A stretch of 64,000 nucleotides of DNA from Anaerolineales bacterium (lineage in GTDB: Bacteria; Chloroflexota; Anaerolineae; Anaerolineales; UBA11579), in NCBI GenBank assembly GCA_019454165.1, contig CP075367.1, forward strand, positions 2,086,805-2,150,804, written 5' to 3'. The translations under genes were made by a program, and so were the position numbers. This document shows, piece after piece, positions 16,734 to 25,000 of the stretch (the first letter of the stretch is position 1; every line of letters begins with the position of its first letter). The notes below the pieces were generated by a model. It had not been told where the DNA came from. It was given only the letters and a program-made list of their open reading frames with translations, and did not search any database.

Positions 16734-17111
16734 AAATCCGAATTTCGGAGCGATGTTGATTTGGAGATAGTGCGGCTGGGGATCCCCCTTCCCCGCCGCA
16801 GGGCGGGGCCCCTTCCCCCAGCAGCCAGCTCAAAGCAAGCAGCCTTAGTGCCTATGACCAAACCCGTTACGCTGCTGGGAAACGCAGCGTGTCCGTCTCG
16901 CTCCTGCGATAGGAAAACCAAAAGCCCTATCGCATACCGCTCGCCGGTATCCGGATGGCAAGTTGAGTAGGTAGCCGAAACTAACTACCCCTGATTGCCG
17001 ACAACTATTCAGTTGTGTTTGGTCTTGAATTCACTACGGGCTCCCGCCTGACCAACTAGGCTACCCGCTTAGGTCGTATCTTTCAGTGCACGCCCGACCT
17101 GTTCGACGTGC

Positions 17112-17139
17112 CTGACACATTCTCAAGCTGAGATATGCT
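17112..17139 (+). promoter_or_regulatory. Candidate promoter of the cargo operon
   Basis: CTGACA (17112-17117), a 16-base spacer and TATGCT (17134-17139) lie 29 bases before the ATG at 17169. An AGGAG at 17155-17159 gives a normal leader and ribosome-binding site. Confidence 0.5.
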
Positions 17140-17168
17140 AGCCAAAAACCAAACAGGAGTCAAGAAGT

Positions 17169-17687
17169 ATGTTTCCTGATTGGGAAAGTAAAATACACTA
17201 TGTACGTAATAGACTACCAGCCTTCAAGGAAGGCTTCAATAGAGATCCGAGGATACTGCAAGCAACTGGGAGACAGGATATGTCAGAACAAACACCCAAA
17301 TCAGCCGAAAATCCTAGTTCTAGTCAAGAAGCACCCCAATCAATTTTAGGATTTTCGACTCACGAACTTGCAGGATTAAATGTCGAAGAATTAGCGAACA
17401 ACCAAACTGCCATAAAGATGCTACTGCACTATTACAAACAGCTGCTCAACCAAAATAGCGCACTAAACAATGAGGTTAATACTCTTCGCACCTATGTAGA
17501 CGCATATCAAAGGAAGAAGAGCAACTCCAGTTTTGGGGGCTCATTGCTTGCGTTGTCGAACTTGCTTACCGCTTTTGCAGTAAATCTTTTGACAAACAAG
17601 GAGATCATTCCTGGAATGGTGTTGCTAGTTCCCGGGCTCATAATGTTGGTCATAGGCCTTTATTTTTCTTACAAAGATTCAAACTAA
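17169..17687 (+). CDS. Element cargo: coiled-coil protein with two C-terminal membrane segments, unknown function
   Basis: I do not recognise this 172-residue protein. A Ser/Gln/Pro-rich N-terminal stretch leads to a conserved-looking GFSTHELAGLNVEELANNQTA segment, a Leu/Asn heptad-like region (LLHYYKQLLNQNSALNNEVNTLRTYVDAYQ, roughly 85-114, likely coiled coil), then two hydrophobic stretches at about 124-140 and 147-167 ending at YKDSN. Two starts are plausible: 17169 with AGGAG nine bases away, and 17280 (MSEQTPKS) with GGGAG seven bases away; the open frame favours the longer form. It is A+T-rich and lies 2 bp from the next gene, so the two form a bicistronic cargo unit. Confidence 0.75.
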   Translation: MFPDWESKIHYVRNRLPAFKEGFNRDPRILQATGRQDMSEQTPKSAENPSSSQEAPQSILGFSTHELAGLNVEELANNQTAIKMLLHYYKQLLNQNSALNNEVNTLRTYVDAYQRKKSNSSFGGSLLALSNLLTAFAVNLLTNKEIIPGMVLLVPGLIMLVIGLYFSYKDSN

Positions 17688-17689
17688 CT

Positions 17690-18355
17690 ATGTCCAATAG
17701 ATATATTTTTAACACAAGCGGAGAATATGTTGCCTTCATCTCAGACAACAATCTGTTTGGGACTAATTTAGACTGGCTTGGCGTTGTTAAAAACGGGAAC
17801 GAAGTGTACGACACAGCTGGAAGATTTTTGGGCGTCGTACTTGATGATGATCGAGTCGTCCGGAATAAGTTCGAGGTCAGGCCATCTATCATGAAACCGC
17901 TAAGACCTTTGACTCCCTTAGGACCACTCCGCCCCTTACAAAGGCTACGGATGGTGCGTCTGCCTTATCCGTATGAAGATGTATTTGACAATAAGAAAGA
18001 TTCCGGCCCAACCACATCAGCACCTGCTCAATCCTTTGACGAGGTTATCGGTTCAAAGATAATCGCAGAAGATGGAAAGTTTTTGGGAACAATCTCATTT
18101 GATAAGTATTCTTCTGATTCGCTAGCTAATCCTTATGGAACCTATGGTAGTCCATATTCATCAGACTCCATTTTTAATCCATATGGCAGCTATGGCAGCC
18201 AGTATTCAACAATGTCCCCATTTAATCCATACTCTTCTACTCCGCCTAAACTAATTTTGAATAATCAGATCCTTGGGCTACTGTCTGCTAACCCATATGT
18301 GTTTAATAGAATCGATATTGATAAATTTCTGAAATGGTGGAAGTCCAGAATCTAA
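17690..18355 (+). CDS. Element cargo: beta-flower-like protein with NPYGxYGS repeats
   Basis: The 221-residue product has two recognisable parts. Residues 1-60 contain short repeated strands of the type YIFNTSGEYVAFISDNNLFG / WLGVVKNGNEVYDTAGRFLGVV, resembling the 4-fold beta-flower proteins. After a Pro/Leu/Arg linker with a PLRPLTPLGPLRPLQRLR tract (about 70-87), a GSKIIAEDGKFLGTI unit leads into tandem SSDS-x-x-NPYGxYGSxYS repeats (about 140-176) and PPKLILNNQ. I recall the latter as a recurrent bacterial module of unknown function. No signal peptide or membrane segment is visible. It is coupled to the membrane protein 2 bp upstream, suggesting a joint role. Confidence 0.75.
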   Translation: MSNRYIFNTSGEYVAFISDNNLFGTNLDWLGVVKNGNEVYDTAGRFLGVVLDDDRVVRNKFEVRPSIMKPLRPLTPLGPLRPLQRLRMVRLPYPYEDVFDNKKDSGPTTSAPAQSFDEVIGSKIIAEDGKFLGTISFDKYSSDSLANPYGTYGSPYSSDSIFNPYGSYGSQYSTMSPFNPYSSTPPKLILNNQILGLLSANPYVFNRIDIDKFLKWWKSRI

Positions 18356-18395
18356 GTTCCATACTACATCGTAATGAGACGAAGAATTCTAGGAG

Positions 18396-18590
18396 TTAAG
18401 CTATTTCCTTTCGCTCACTAATAGCCTTAAGTGCCTTCAGGAAAGCATTAGTCAGGATCTTTGTTCGTTCGTCTGAGTTGTTAGTGTCGTGATAAGCACT
18501 TGCTCTTTCCGTAACAGCAATTCTTGCAATCTCAAGTGCCGCAGCGACATATGCAACATTTACATCATTTGTATCTGGAATGTTAGCCAT
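18396..18590 (-). CDS. Small acidic/helical protein of the element, unknown function
   Basis: A 64-residue, Ala/Glu/Asn-rich, mostly helical protein (VAAALEIARIAVTERASAYH, FLKALKAISERKEIA). I recognise no family. A perfect AAGGAGG ribosome-binding site six bases before the ATG argues strongly that it is real. It converges on the cargo operon with a 40-bp gap. A dyad around GTACTTTGCAAGTATAC just upstream of the ribosome-binding site (18605-18621) could be an operator. A strong terminator at 18678-18710 separates it from upstream transcription. Confidence 0.7.
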   Translation of the reverse strand: MANIPDTNDVNVAYVAAALEIARIAVTERASAYHDTNNSDERTKILTNAFLKALKAISERKEIA

Positions 18591-18677
18591 TCTGCCTCCT
18601 TATATGTACTTTGCAAGTATACAGCCAAGAGACTAAATTCCCTATACCTTTCCTACTAACGATTGCAACATAGATTT

Positions 18678-18710
18678 AAAAAAAAGAAACACACTTCTAA
18701 GTGTGCTTCT
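18678..18710 (-). terminator. Rho-independent terminator insulating the element's right side
   Basis: AGAAACACACTT (18685-18696) and AAGTGTGCTTCT (18699-18710) form a 12-bp stem with one wobble pair and a two-base loop. A8 at 18678-18685 gives a U8 tract on the minus strand. It would stop read-through from the GGDEF-EAL gene or the old tRNA promoter before the small element gene. Confidence 0.8.
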
Positions 18711-18731
18711 TCTCCATTTGCCATTCCCCAA

Positions 18732-18753
18732 ATCGGGTGCAATTCGGGTGCAG
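18732..18753. repeat. Tandem 11-bp repeats near the right end (candidate integrase arm sites)
   Basis: ATCGGGTGCAA (18732-18742) and TTCGGGTGCAG (18743-18753) repeat the pair at 14339-14360 with the same spacing and orientation. They lie about 100 bp inside the right attachment repeat. Confidence 0.55.
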
Positions 18754-18855
18754 ATAGAAACAGTTGCTGTAGAACTTGTGAACTTTATTGGCTGAGTTTA
18801 CCCGTAAAAACTGGCTTCGTAGACGCCTTAGACCCTATTTTCAAAGCTCAAAGCA

Positions 18856-18893
18856 ATTAAGAGTCAACTGCTCTACCATTGAGCTACGGGACC
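18856..18893 (-). pseudogene. Right attachment repeat: orphan 5' half of tRNA-Lys
   Basis: Identical to nucleotides 1-38 of the intact tRNA-Lys gene, followed on its 5' side by a TATAAT (18906-18911). It represents the original 5' half and promoter of the chromosomal gene, displaced 4.6 kb by the insertion. It has no 3' half and cannot form a tRNA. Confidence 0.88.
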
Positions 18894-18919
18894 AGCAGAA
18901 GCGAGATTATACCAAAGGA

Positions 18920-20824
18920 TTATTTGAAATCTACGCGCGGCGCAACCGCGCCCGCCTTGACCAACGCCAGCATCTCATGCGGAGGCAGCGCCTTGCTGAA
19001 CAGCTCGCCTTGAATTTGGTGGCAGCCCGCCTGGCGATACAACTCCAGCTGCGATTCGTGCTCCACACCTTCGGCGAAGACTTCCATGCCCAGCTTGCGC
19101 GCGATCGTGACGATGCCGCTCACGATGGCGAGGTGGCCGGGTGAATTGACGATCTGGGCGGCAAAGTGGCGGTCGATCTTGAGCGTATCGAAGGGGAATT
19201 CAGCCAGGTGGCTGAGCGTGGAGTAGCCCACGCCGAAATCATCGATGGCCAGGCGCACACCCAGGTCTTTGAGCTGGGTGAGCGTCTGGCGGGCCTGCTT
19301 GAAGTCCTGAAAGATGGTGTTCTCTGACAGCTCAAGCTCAAGCAGATGGGCAGGTAGCTGGCTGAATTCGAGGGCGGCTTTGACGCGGGCGACTAGGTCA
19401 CCCTGCTTGAGATCGCGGTCTGACAGGTTGATCGCCAGGCGCAGCGGCGGCAGGCCCATATCGAGCCAGCGCTTGACTTCGGCGCAGGCGGTCTTGAGCA
19501 TCCAGTCAGACAGGGTGACGATCATGCCCATCTCTTCGGCCAGGCCCACGAAGCGATCCGGCAGCAGGATGCCGAGTTGCGGGTGATACCAGCGCGCCAG
19601 GGCTTCCACGCCCACCAGGGCGCCGGTCTCGCATTCCACCTGGGGTTGGTAGAAGGCGGAGATCTCGTTACGTTCCAACGCATAGCGCAGCTGGTTGCCC
19701 AGCTCGAGGCGTTCCAGCGCTCTGGCCTTCATGGCGGCCACATAGAAGCGGAAATTGTTCTTGCCCTCCGCCTTTGAGGCGTACATCGCCCAGTCTGCAT
19801 TTTGGATCAGCGTCTCAGGCTCAGAGCCATGCACGGGGTATACGCTGATGCCCACGCTGGCAGTGATGAAGGCTTCGGCGTTCTGGAAGTTGAACGGTTC
19901 TGAGATGGCGTCGATCAGTTTCTGCACGATGCCCACGGTCTCATCCGGGTCACGGATGCCCTCGAGCAGGATGCCAAATTCATCGCCGCCCAGGCGGGCC
20001 ACCGTATCGCTGCGGCGCAGGCAGCTCTGGATGCGCTTGGCGATCAATTGCAGGAGCGCATCGCCCTGCTCGTGCCCGAAGGCATCGTTGATGGCTTTGA
20101 AGCCATCCAGATCCAGAAAGAGGATCGCCAGGACAGACTGGTTGCGATGGGCCAGCTCGATCGCATGCGAGATGCGGTCCAGGAACAGCGCCCGGTTGGC
20201 TACCCCGGTGAGCGAATCATAATTGGCCAGACGCTGCAACTCAAGCTCGGTGATCTTGCGCTGGGTGATGTCACGCGCAATGCTCTGGTAGACCCGCCGG
20301 CCATCCTGCTCCATGATGATGGAGCTGACCTCGACCAGCATGGTGCTGCCGTCCTTGCGCACATGGGTGCGCTCAAAGGTCAGGTAGCCGGTCTCCAGCA
20401 GCCTGTGAATGATGTCGTCGGTGCGCTCCAGCTCTTCGCGCGGGTAGATGCTGTCGATCCCCATGCTGAGCAGTTCTTCACGCGTGTAGCCCAGCCGGTC
20501 AGCCGCCACCTGGTTGACATCCATGATGCGACGCGTTTCCACGTCGATGATAAAGATGGAGTCGATCGCATTCTCGAACAGGCTGCGGTACTTGCCTTCG
20601 CTGACCCGCAGCGCCTCTTTGATGCGCTGCTGCTCCTGGTCGTACAGCTCCTGGGTCTCTTTGGAAGAGATGGCCAGCGAGCGCTCCAGCAGGTAACGGT
20701 CCTGATCAGCCTGGCGATAGGCTTGTTCAATGGTGGAAAGAAAAGCCTCCCATTCCTTCATCTTGGGAGGTGATTTTTCATCCAGCTGCAGGCGCCGGAG
20801 CTGGCGCCACAGGATCTTGTGCAT
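18920..20824 (-). CDS. PAS-GGDEF-EAL cyclic-di-GMP enzyme
   Basis: Cytosolic 634-residue protein: coiled-coil-like N-terminus (1-75), PAS domain (about 76-190, YRSLFENAIDSIFIIDVETRRIMDVN to RDITQRK), diguanylate cyclase domain (about 195-360) with intact GGDEF at 279-283 and an inhibitory RxxD site at 270-273, then a phosphodiesterase domain with EAL at 407-409 and DDFGVGYSTLSHL. Both catalytic signatures are intact, so it may make or degrade c-di-GMP depending on the PAS signal. It follows the FIST gene by 12 bp, as is common for FIST sensors with signalling partners. It ends 26 bp from the element's right end, undamaged. Confidence 0.95.
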   Translation of the reverse strand: MHKILWRQLRRLQLDEKSPPKMKEWEAFLSTIEQAYRQADQDRYLLERSLAISSKETQELYDQEQQRIKEALRVSEGKYRSLFENAIDSIFIIDVETRRIMDVNQVAADRLGYTREELLSMGIDSIYPREELERTDDIIHRLLETGYLTFERTHVRKDGSTMLVEVSSIIMEQDGRRVYQSIARDITQRKITELELQRLANYDSLTGVANRALFLDRISHAIELAHRNQSVLAILFLDLDGFKAINDAFGHEQGDALLQLIAKRIQSCLRRSDTVARLGGDEFGILLEGIRDPDETVGIVQKLIDAISEPFNFQNAEAFITASVGISVYPVHGSEPETLIQNADWAMYASKAEGKNNFRFYVAAMKARALERLELGNQLRYALERNEISAFYQPQVECETGALVGVEALARWYHPQLGILLPDRFVGLAEEMGMIVTLSDWMLKTACAEVKRWLDMGLPPLRLAINLSDRDLKQGDLVARVKAALEFSQLPAHLLELELSENTIFQDFKQARQTLTQLKDLGVRLAIDDFGVGYSTLSHLAEFPFDTLKIDRHFAAQIVNSPGHLAIVSGIVTIARKLGMEVFAEGVEHESQLELYRQAGCHQIQGELFSKALPPHEMLALVKAGAVAPRVDFK

Positions 20825-20836
20825 GATGAGCCCGGC

Positions 20837-21976
20837 TTAACGTTCCCGCAGCGTGGTAAGGGTCATGGTCTGGTTGTGGAGATCACAGGTGCCGCTGGCA
20901 TAGGGCGAGATCTCGCCATAGGAGTAAAAGCCGATCTGGTGCACACCCGCCGGCAATGCTTCAAGCGTCGCTTCCAGCTCCTCCTCCGTGCGCTCATTCA
21001 GCACCAAACGGCGGCCCACGCAGCTGATGGCGACCGACAGGATGGGGCCATTGGGAGCAGTGCTGGCGCCGGCCATGAGGGCCGCTTCGCTGGCGCCATC
21101 GATCAAGCGGTCGAAGTTGGCCTTCATGAGCTGGGCATAGTATCCGATCGGGATGTCGCCCGCAAAGGTGAGCGAATGCGCATCCTCATCCACCCCCAGG
21201 ATGGTGCGCACGATGGTCTTCTGGGCCAGGCGGTCTTCGCTGAGCGCCAGGGGGAACAGCAGCGCGCTGGACGGCAAGCCAGACACCAGGTCTCCCAAAT
21301 ATTCCTTGTACAAGTCCAGGGCCGGGCGGCCATCGAGTTCGTAGAGCACGTTGGCCTCGGAGCGCGTGACCAGGCGCTGCGGGCCGAACACATCCCAGCC
21401 GCCTTTGGAGCCGTGGCGCACTTCGATGTGCTCGCCGTACAGCCCCACGGCGGCCACAGAATCCTGCGTGACCTGGCCATCGTTGATGACCCAGGTGCGC
21501 TCAAAGCGGTCGCCATCGCCGGCCAGGCCGCCGGTGACCACCACCTGACCGCCGAACTGGTCATTGAGGGCGCGCACAAGCTCGCTGCCGTTGATGGTGG
21601 TGCCGTTGGAGAGCACGAACACGGCCACCAGGTCAGGCGCCTTGAGTTGGCTGGCGATCAGCTCGCCCGCCTGGTATGAGTCCTTGACGGAGCTGACATG
21701 CGTGCTGGCGGCGGCCACCCGCGTGCGCTCGAACTGCATCACGGCCACGGAGAGCGAGTCGTCCTGCACCTGAGTGCCGAAGATCTCGCCGGCTGTGGAG
21801 CAGCCCATGACCTGTGACTGGGGGTAGTGGCGAATGAGCTCATCTACCGGCGCAGTAGCATCCAGAAAGTTGGAGGCTCCGAAGACCAACACCAGCGTAT
21901 TGGCCGAATCAAGCGCTGGGAGCGCATCCACAGACCACCCCGCGTCTTTTGTATAGGTAAAGGTCTCCAGTTTCAT
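20837..21976 (-). CDS. FIST N- and C-domain sensor protein
   Basis: The FIST domain is an intracellular small-ligand sensor, proposed to bind amino acids. Visible: VLVFGASNFLDATAPVDELIRHYPQSQVMGCSTAGEIFG in the N-terminal domain, VVVTGGLAGDGDRFERTWVI, then in the C-domain PALDLYKEYLGD, FPLALSEDRLAQKTIVRTILGVDEDAHSLTFAGDIPIG and FYSYGEISPYASGTCDLHNQTMTLTTL at the end. I chose ATG 21976 (MKLETF), since the GTCGGGA upstream is better placed than for the ATG at 21991. It is the first gene of a two-gene operon with the c-di-GMP enzyme and is divergent from dnaE. Confidence 0.92.
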   Translation of the reverse strand: MKLETFTYTKDAGWSVDALPALDSANTLVLVFGASNFLDATAPVDELIRHYPQSQVMGCSTAGEIFGTQVQDDSLSVAVMQFERTRVAAASTHVSSVKDSYQAGELIASQLKAPDLVAVFVLSNGTTINGSELVRALNDQFGGQVVVTGGLAGDGDRFERTWVINDGQVTQDSVAAVGLYGEHIEVRHGSKGGWDVFGPQRLVTRSEANVLYELDGRPALDLYKEYLGDLVSGLPSSALLFPLALSEDRLAQKTIVRTILGVDEDAHSLTFAGDIPIGYYAQLMKANFDRLIDGASEAALMAGASTAPNGPILSVAISCVGRRLVLNERTEEELEATLEALPAGVHQIGFYSYGEISPYASGTCDLHNQTMTLTTLRER

Positions 21977-22068
21977 AATAAATCCCGACATCCCTACTTG
22001 CTCAAATGTTAGGCCATTGTATAGCCAAGCGTGTAATTGCTAAACGTCAATTTGTACTAGATTCGTAT

Positions 22069-22087
22069 TACAATAGAACACACGTTC
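22069..22087 (+). promoter_or_regulatory. -10 box and LexA-type SOS box upstream of the DnaE2-like gene
   Basis: GAACACACGTTC (22076-22087) is a perfect GAAC-N4-GTTC palindrome, extended by A/T on each side, placed directly after TACAAT (22069-22074) and three bases before the ATG at 22090. This matches the Gram-positive-type LexA operator. A repressor there would block transcription initiation. Confidence 0.65.
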
Positions 22088-22089
22088 TT

Positions 22090-25000
22090 ATGTCGGTGCA
22101 TCTGAATACGCACTCGTTTTATTCTTTGCTGGCCGGGCTGGATGCCCCCAGCGGGCTGGCGGCGGCCGCGGCGGCCGCCGGGCAGCCTGCGCTGGCGCTG
22201 ACCGATCACAACCGCCTGACCGGCGCGGTGGAGTTTGCCGAGGCGTGTACCCAACACGGCATACAAGCGATCTTTGGCCTGCAGGTGCGGCTGGAAAGCA
22301 GCCTGCCGCTGATCCTGCTGGCGCAGGACGCGGTGGGCTGGGCCAACCTGTGCCAGTTGAGCAGCTGGCTGCTGAACGAAGAGAACAACGAGAGCCGCAG
22401 GCTGCCGCTGGCCGGCCTGCTGGCGCGGGCCGACGGCTTGCTGTGCCTGGCCGCCTACGAGGCGCCGAACCCGGAGACCCAACGGCGGGCGTTCGCCCCG
22501 CCCACCGCCGAGCTGGCCCAGATCAAAGACCAGTTTAGCGATCGGCTGTACATCCAGACGCCGCCAGACTGGCACGCAGAACCCGCCCTGGCCGTGGCGC
22601 AGAAGTTGGGCGTGGACGGCGTGGCCACCTGGCCGGTGTATTACCTGCAGCCCAGCCAGGCCGAGCTGCAGCGCACGGTGAGCGCCATGCGCACGAACAC
22701 TACCGTGGGCCGCGTGCCCGCCGAAGAGGTAGCGCCAGCCAAGGCCTGGTTTGCCAGCCCACAGGAACTTGCCGAGGCGTACGCAAACTACCCGGCCGCG
22801 CTGGCAGCCACTGACGAAGTAGCCCAGCGCTGCACCTTCAGCCTGCCACTCAACCAACCCAACTTTCCGCGCCTGGAGCTGCCAGACGGCCAAACCCCGA
22901 TCCACGCGTTGCGCGAGCAAACATTGCGCGGCGCGGCCGGCTTGTATCCTGAACTGACCGAGCAATTCAGCCAGCGCATGGAGCACGAACTCGCAAGCAT
23001 CGAAGCGAGCGGCTACACCAGCCTGTTCCTGATCATGGCTGAGATCGTGGGCTTTGCGCGCAAGGAGGGCGTGCCGCTTTCCTCACGCGGGTCGGCAGCG
23101 TCTTCCCTGGTGGCGCACTGCCTGGGCATCACCACGCCGGACCCGCTGCGCCTTAACCTGTATTTCGAGCGCTTTCTGAACCCTGCCCGCCCCACCCCGC
23201 CGGATATTGACACGGACATCTGCTCGGCCCGGCGGGATGTAGTGATCAAGCATGTGTATGAGCATTACGGACACGAACGCGTCGCGATGGTGGCTACGAT
23301 CAACCGCTTCCGCCTGCGCTCGGCGCTGCGCGAGGTCGCCAAAGCGCACGGCATGAGTGCGGATGAGATCAAGCGTATGGCGGCGCGGCTGCCCTACCGC
23401 TGGTGGGGGCCGGGCCAGGACAAGAAGGAAGAGCAACCCTACGCCGAGCTGGAAAGCGAATTCACCAGCCCGCAGGCCAAACGGGTTTTAGAGCATGCCC
23501 GCGCCATTCTGGATACGCCGCACCATCTTTCGATCCATCCGGGCGGCATCGTGGTCAGCTCCGGCCCCCTGCTGGAGCTGGTGCCGCTGCAGTTCTCGGC
23601 CAAGGGCATGACCATCACGCAGTACGACCTGACCGGCGTGCAAAAGATGGGCATGGTGAAGATGGATCTGCTGGCGACCCGCGGCCTGACCGTGCTGGGC
23701 GATGTGGCCGACCGCATCTGCGAGATGAATCCTGAACTTGGCCGCAGCCGCCTGGGCGTGCTGGAGGCGATACCGGATGGCGACCCGGCCACGGCGCAGA
23801 CCGTGCGCACGGGGCGCACGATCGGCTGCTTCCAGATCGAGAGCCCGGGCATGCGCGCCACATTGCGCGAGGTGCAGGCTGACTCGGTGGACAACATTAT
23901 GGTGGCGCTGGCCCTGTTCCGCCCCGGGCCGCTGACCGGCGGGCTGAAGGACGCGTTCGTGCGCCGCCACCTGGGGCAGGAGCCGGTGCGGCATGTGCAC
24001 CGGGCGTTGCAGCCGCTGCTGGAGGAGACGCATGGCGTGTTCCTGTACCAGGAGCAGGTGCTGCGCGTGGCGCACGAACTGGGCGGCTTCAGCCTGGCCG
24101 AGGCTGACCTGCTACGCCGGGCCATGAGCCACTTCGATCCGGGCAAACAGATGCAGACGCTGAAGGAGAAGTTCATTCACGGTGCGGGGGAGCGGCACGC
24201 AGTGCCGCCGGCGACCGCCGAGCGGGTCTGGGACATGATGGCGGCGTTCGCCGGCTACGGGTTTCCCAAGGCGCACTCCGCCTCGTACGCGCTGACGGCT
24301 TGGCGCTCGGCCTGGTGCAAGACCCACTACCCGGCCGAGTTCATGGCGGCGGTGCTGGCGAATTGGGGCGGCTACTATGACCAGAACACCTACCTGCTGG
24401 AAGCACGGCGGATGGGGCTGCCGCTGCACGCGCCGCACATCAACTATTCGCAGCCGCAGTTCAGCGTGACCTACCACGACGGGCAGCCGCACCTGTACAT
24501 GGGGCTGGAGCAGCTCAAAGACCTGGGGCGGGCTACCCAGCAGCGCATTTTGGAATTGCGCCCGTTTAGCACGCTGGCCGATCTCCTCGTGCGGGCTGCG
24601 CCGCGCAAGAACGAGGCCCGCAATCTGATCGAGGCCGGGGCGCTGGACGGGCTGGGCAGCATCCCGGACCTGTTGGAGCAGTTGGAGTACGGCTGGGTGA
24701 GCGGGCAGCTCTCCCTGTTCGGCACACAGCACAGGCTGGCGGATTGGCCACCCGAAATGAAGGCTACGGCGCAGGAGCGCCTGCTGGGAGTGAGCCTGAT
24801 CGCCCACCCGCTGGACCTGCACGCGGCTGCTATGCAAGGCGCCGGCGTGCTGAGCACGCTGGAGGCGGCGACGCGCTTCGGCCAGGATGTGCGCGTGGTG
24901 GGCATGCGCCAGAGCTGGCGCCGGATAGGCTCAGCGGCGGGCGGATATGTGTACTTTATAGATCTGGCCGACTTGGAAGGCACGCTGCGCGTGCTCATCC

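Larger units (their letters stand above)
16685..17168. other. Non-coding control and origin-like region of the element
   Basis: This 484-bp gap between divergent operons contains several inverted repeats and I see no gene. Besides the nick-site-like hairpin at 16708-16733, CCCCGCC (16791-16797) pairs with GGCGGGG (16802-16808) inside a larger set of G/C runs from 16774 to about 16824. TGCGATAGG (16905-16913) pairs with CCTATCGCA (16926-16934). GCCT (17046-17049) and AGGC (17058-17061) frame a tRNA D-arm-like AGTTGGTC loop on the minus strand. The right end holds the cargo promoter. Confidence 0.6.
18591..18855. other. Right-end non-coding region of the element
   Basis: Between the small gene and the right attachment repeat there is no gene. 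The stretch holds the small gene's promoter region, a minus-strand terminator and the tandem 11-bp repeats, each listed separately; 18754-18855 shows nothing I can identify. Confidence 0.6.
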
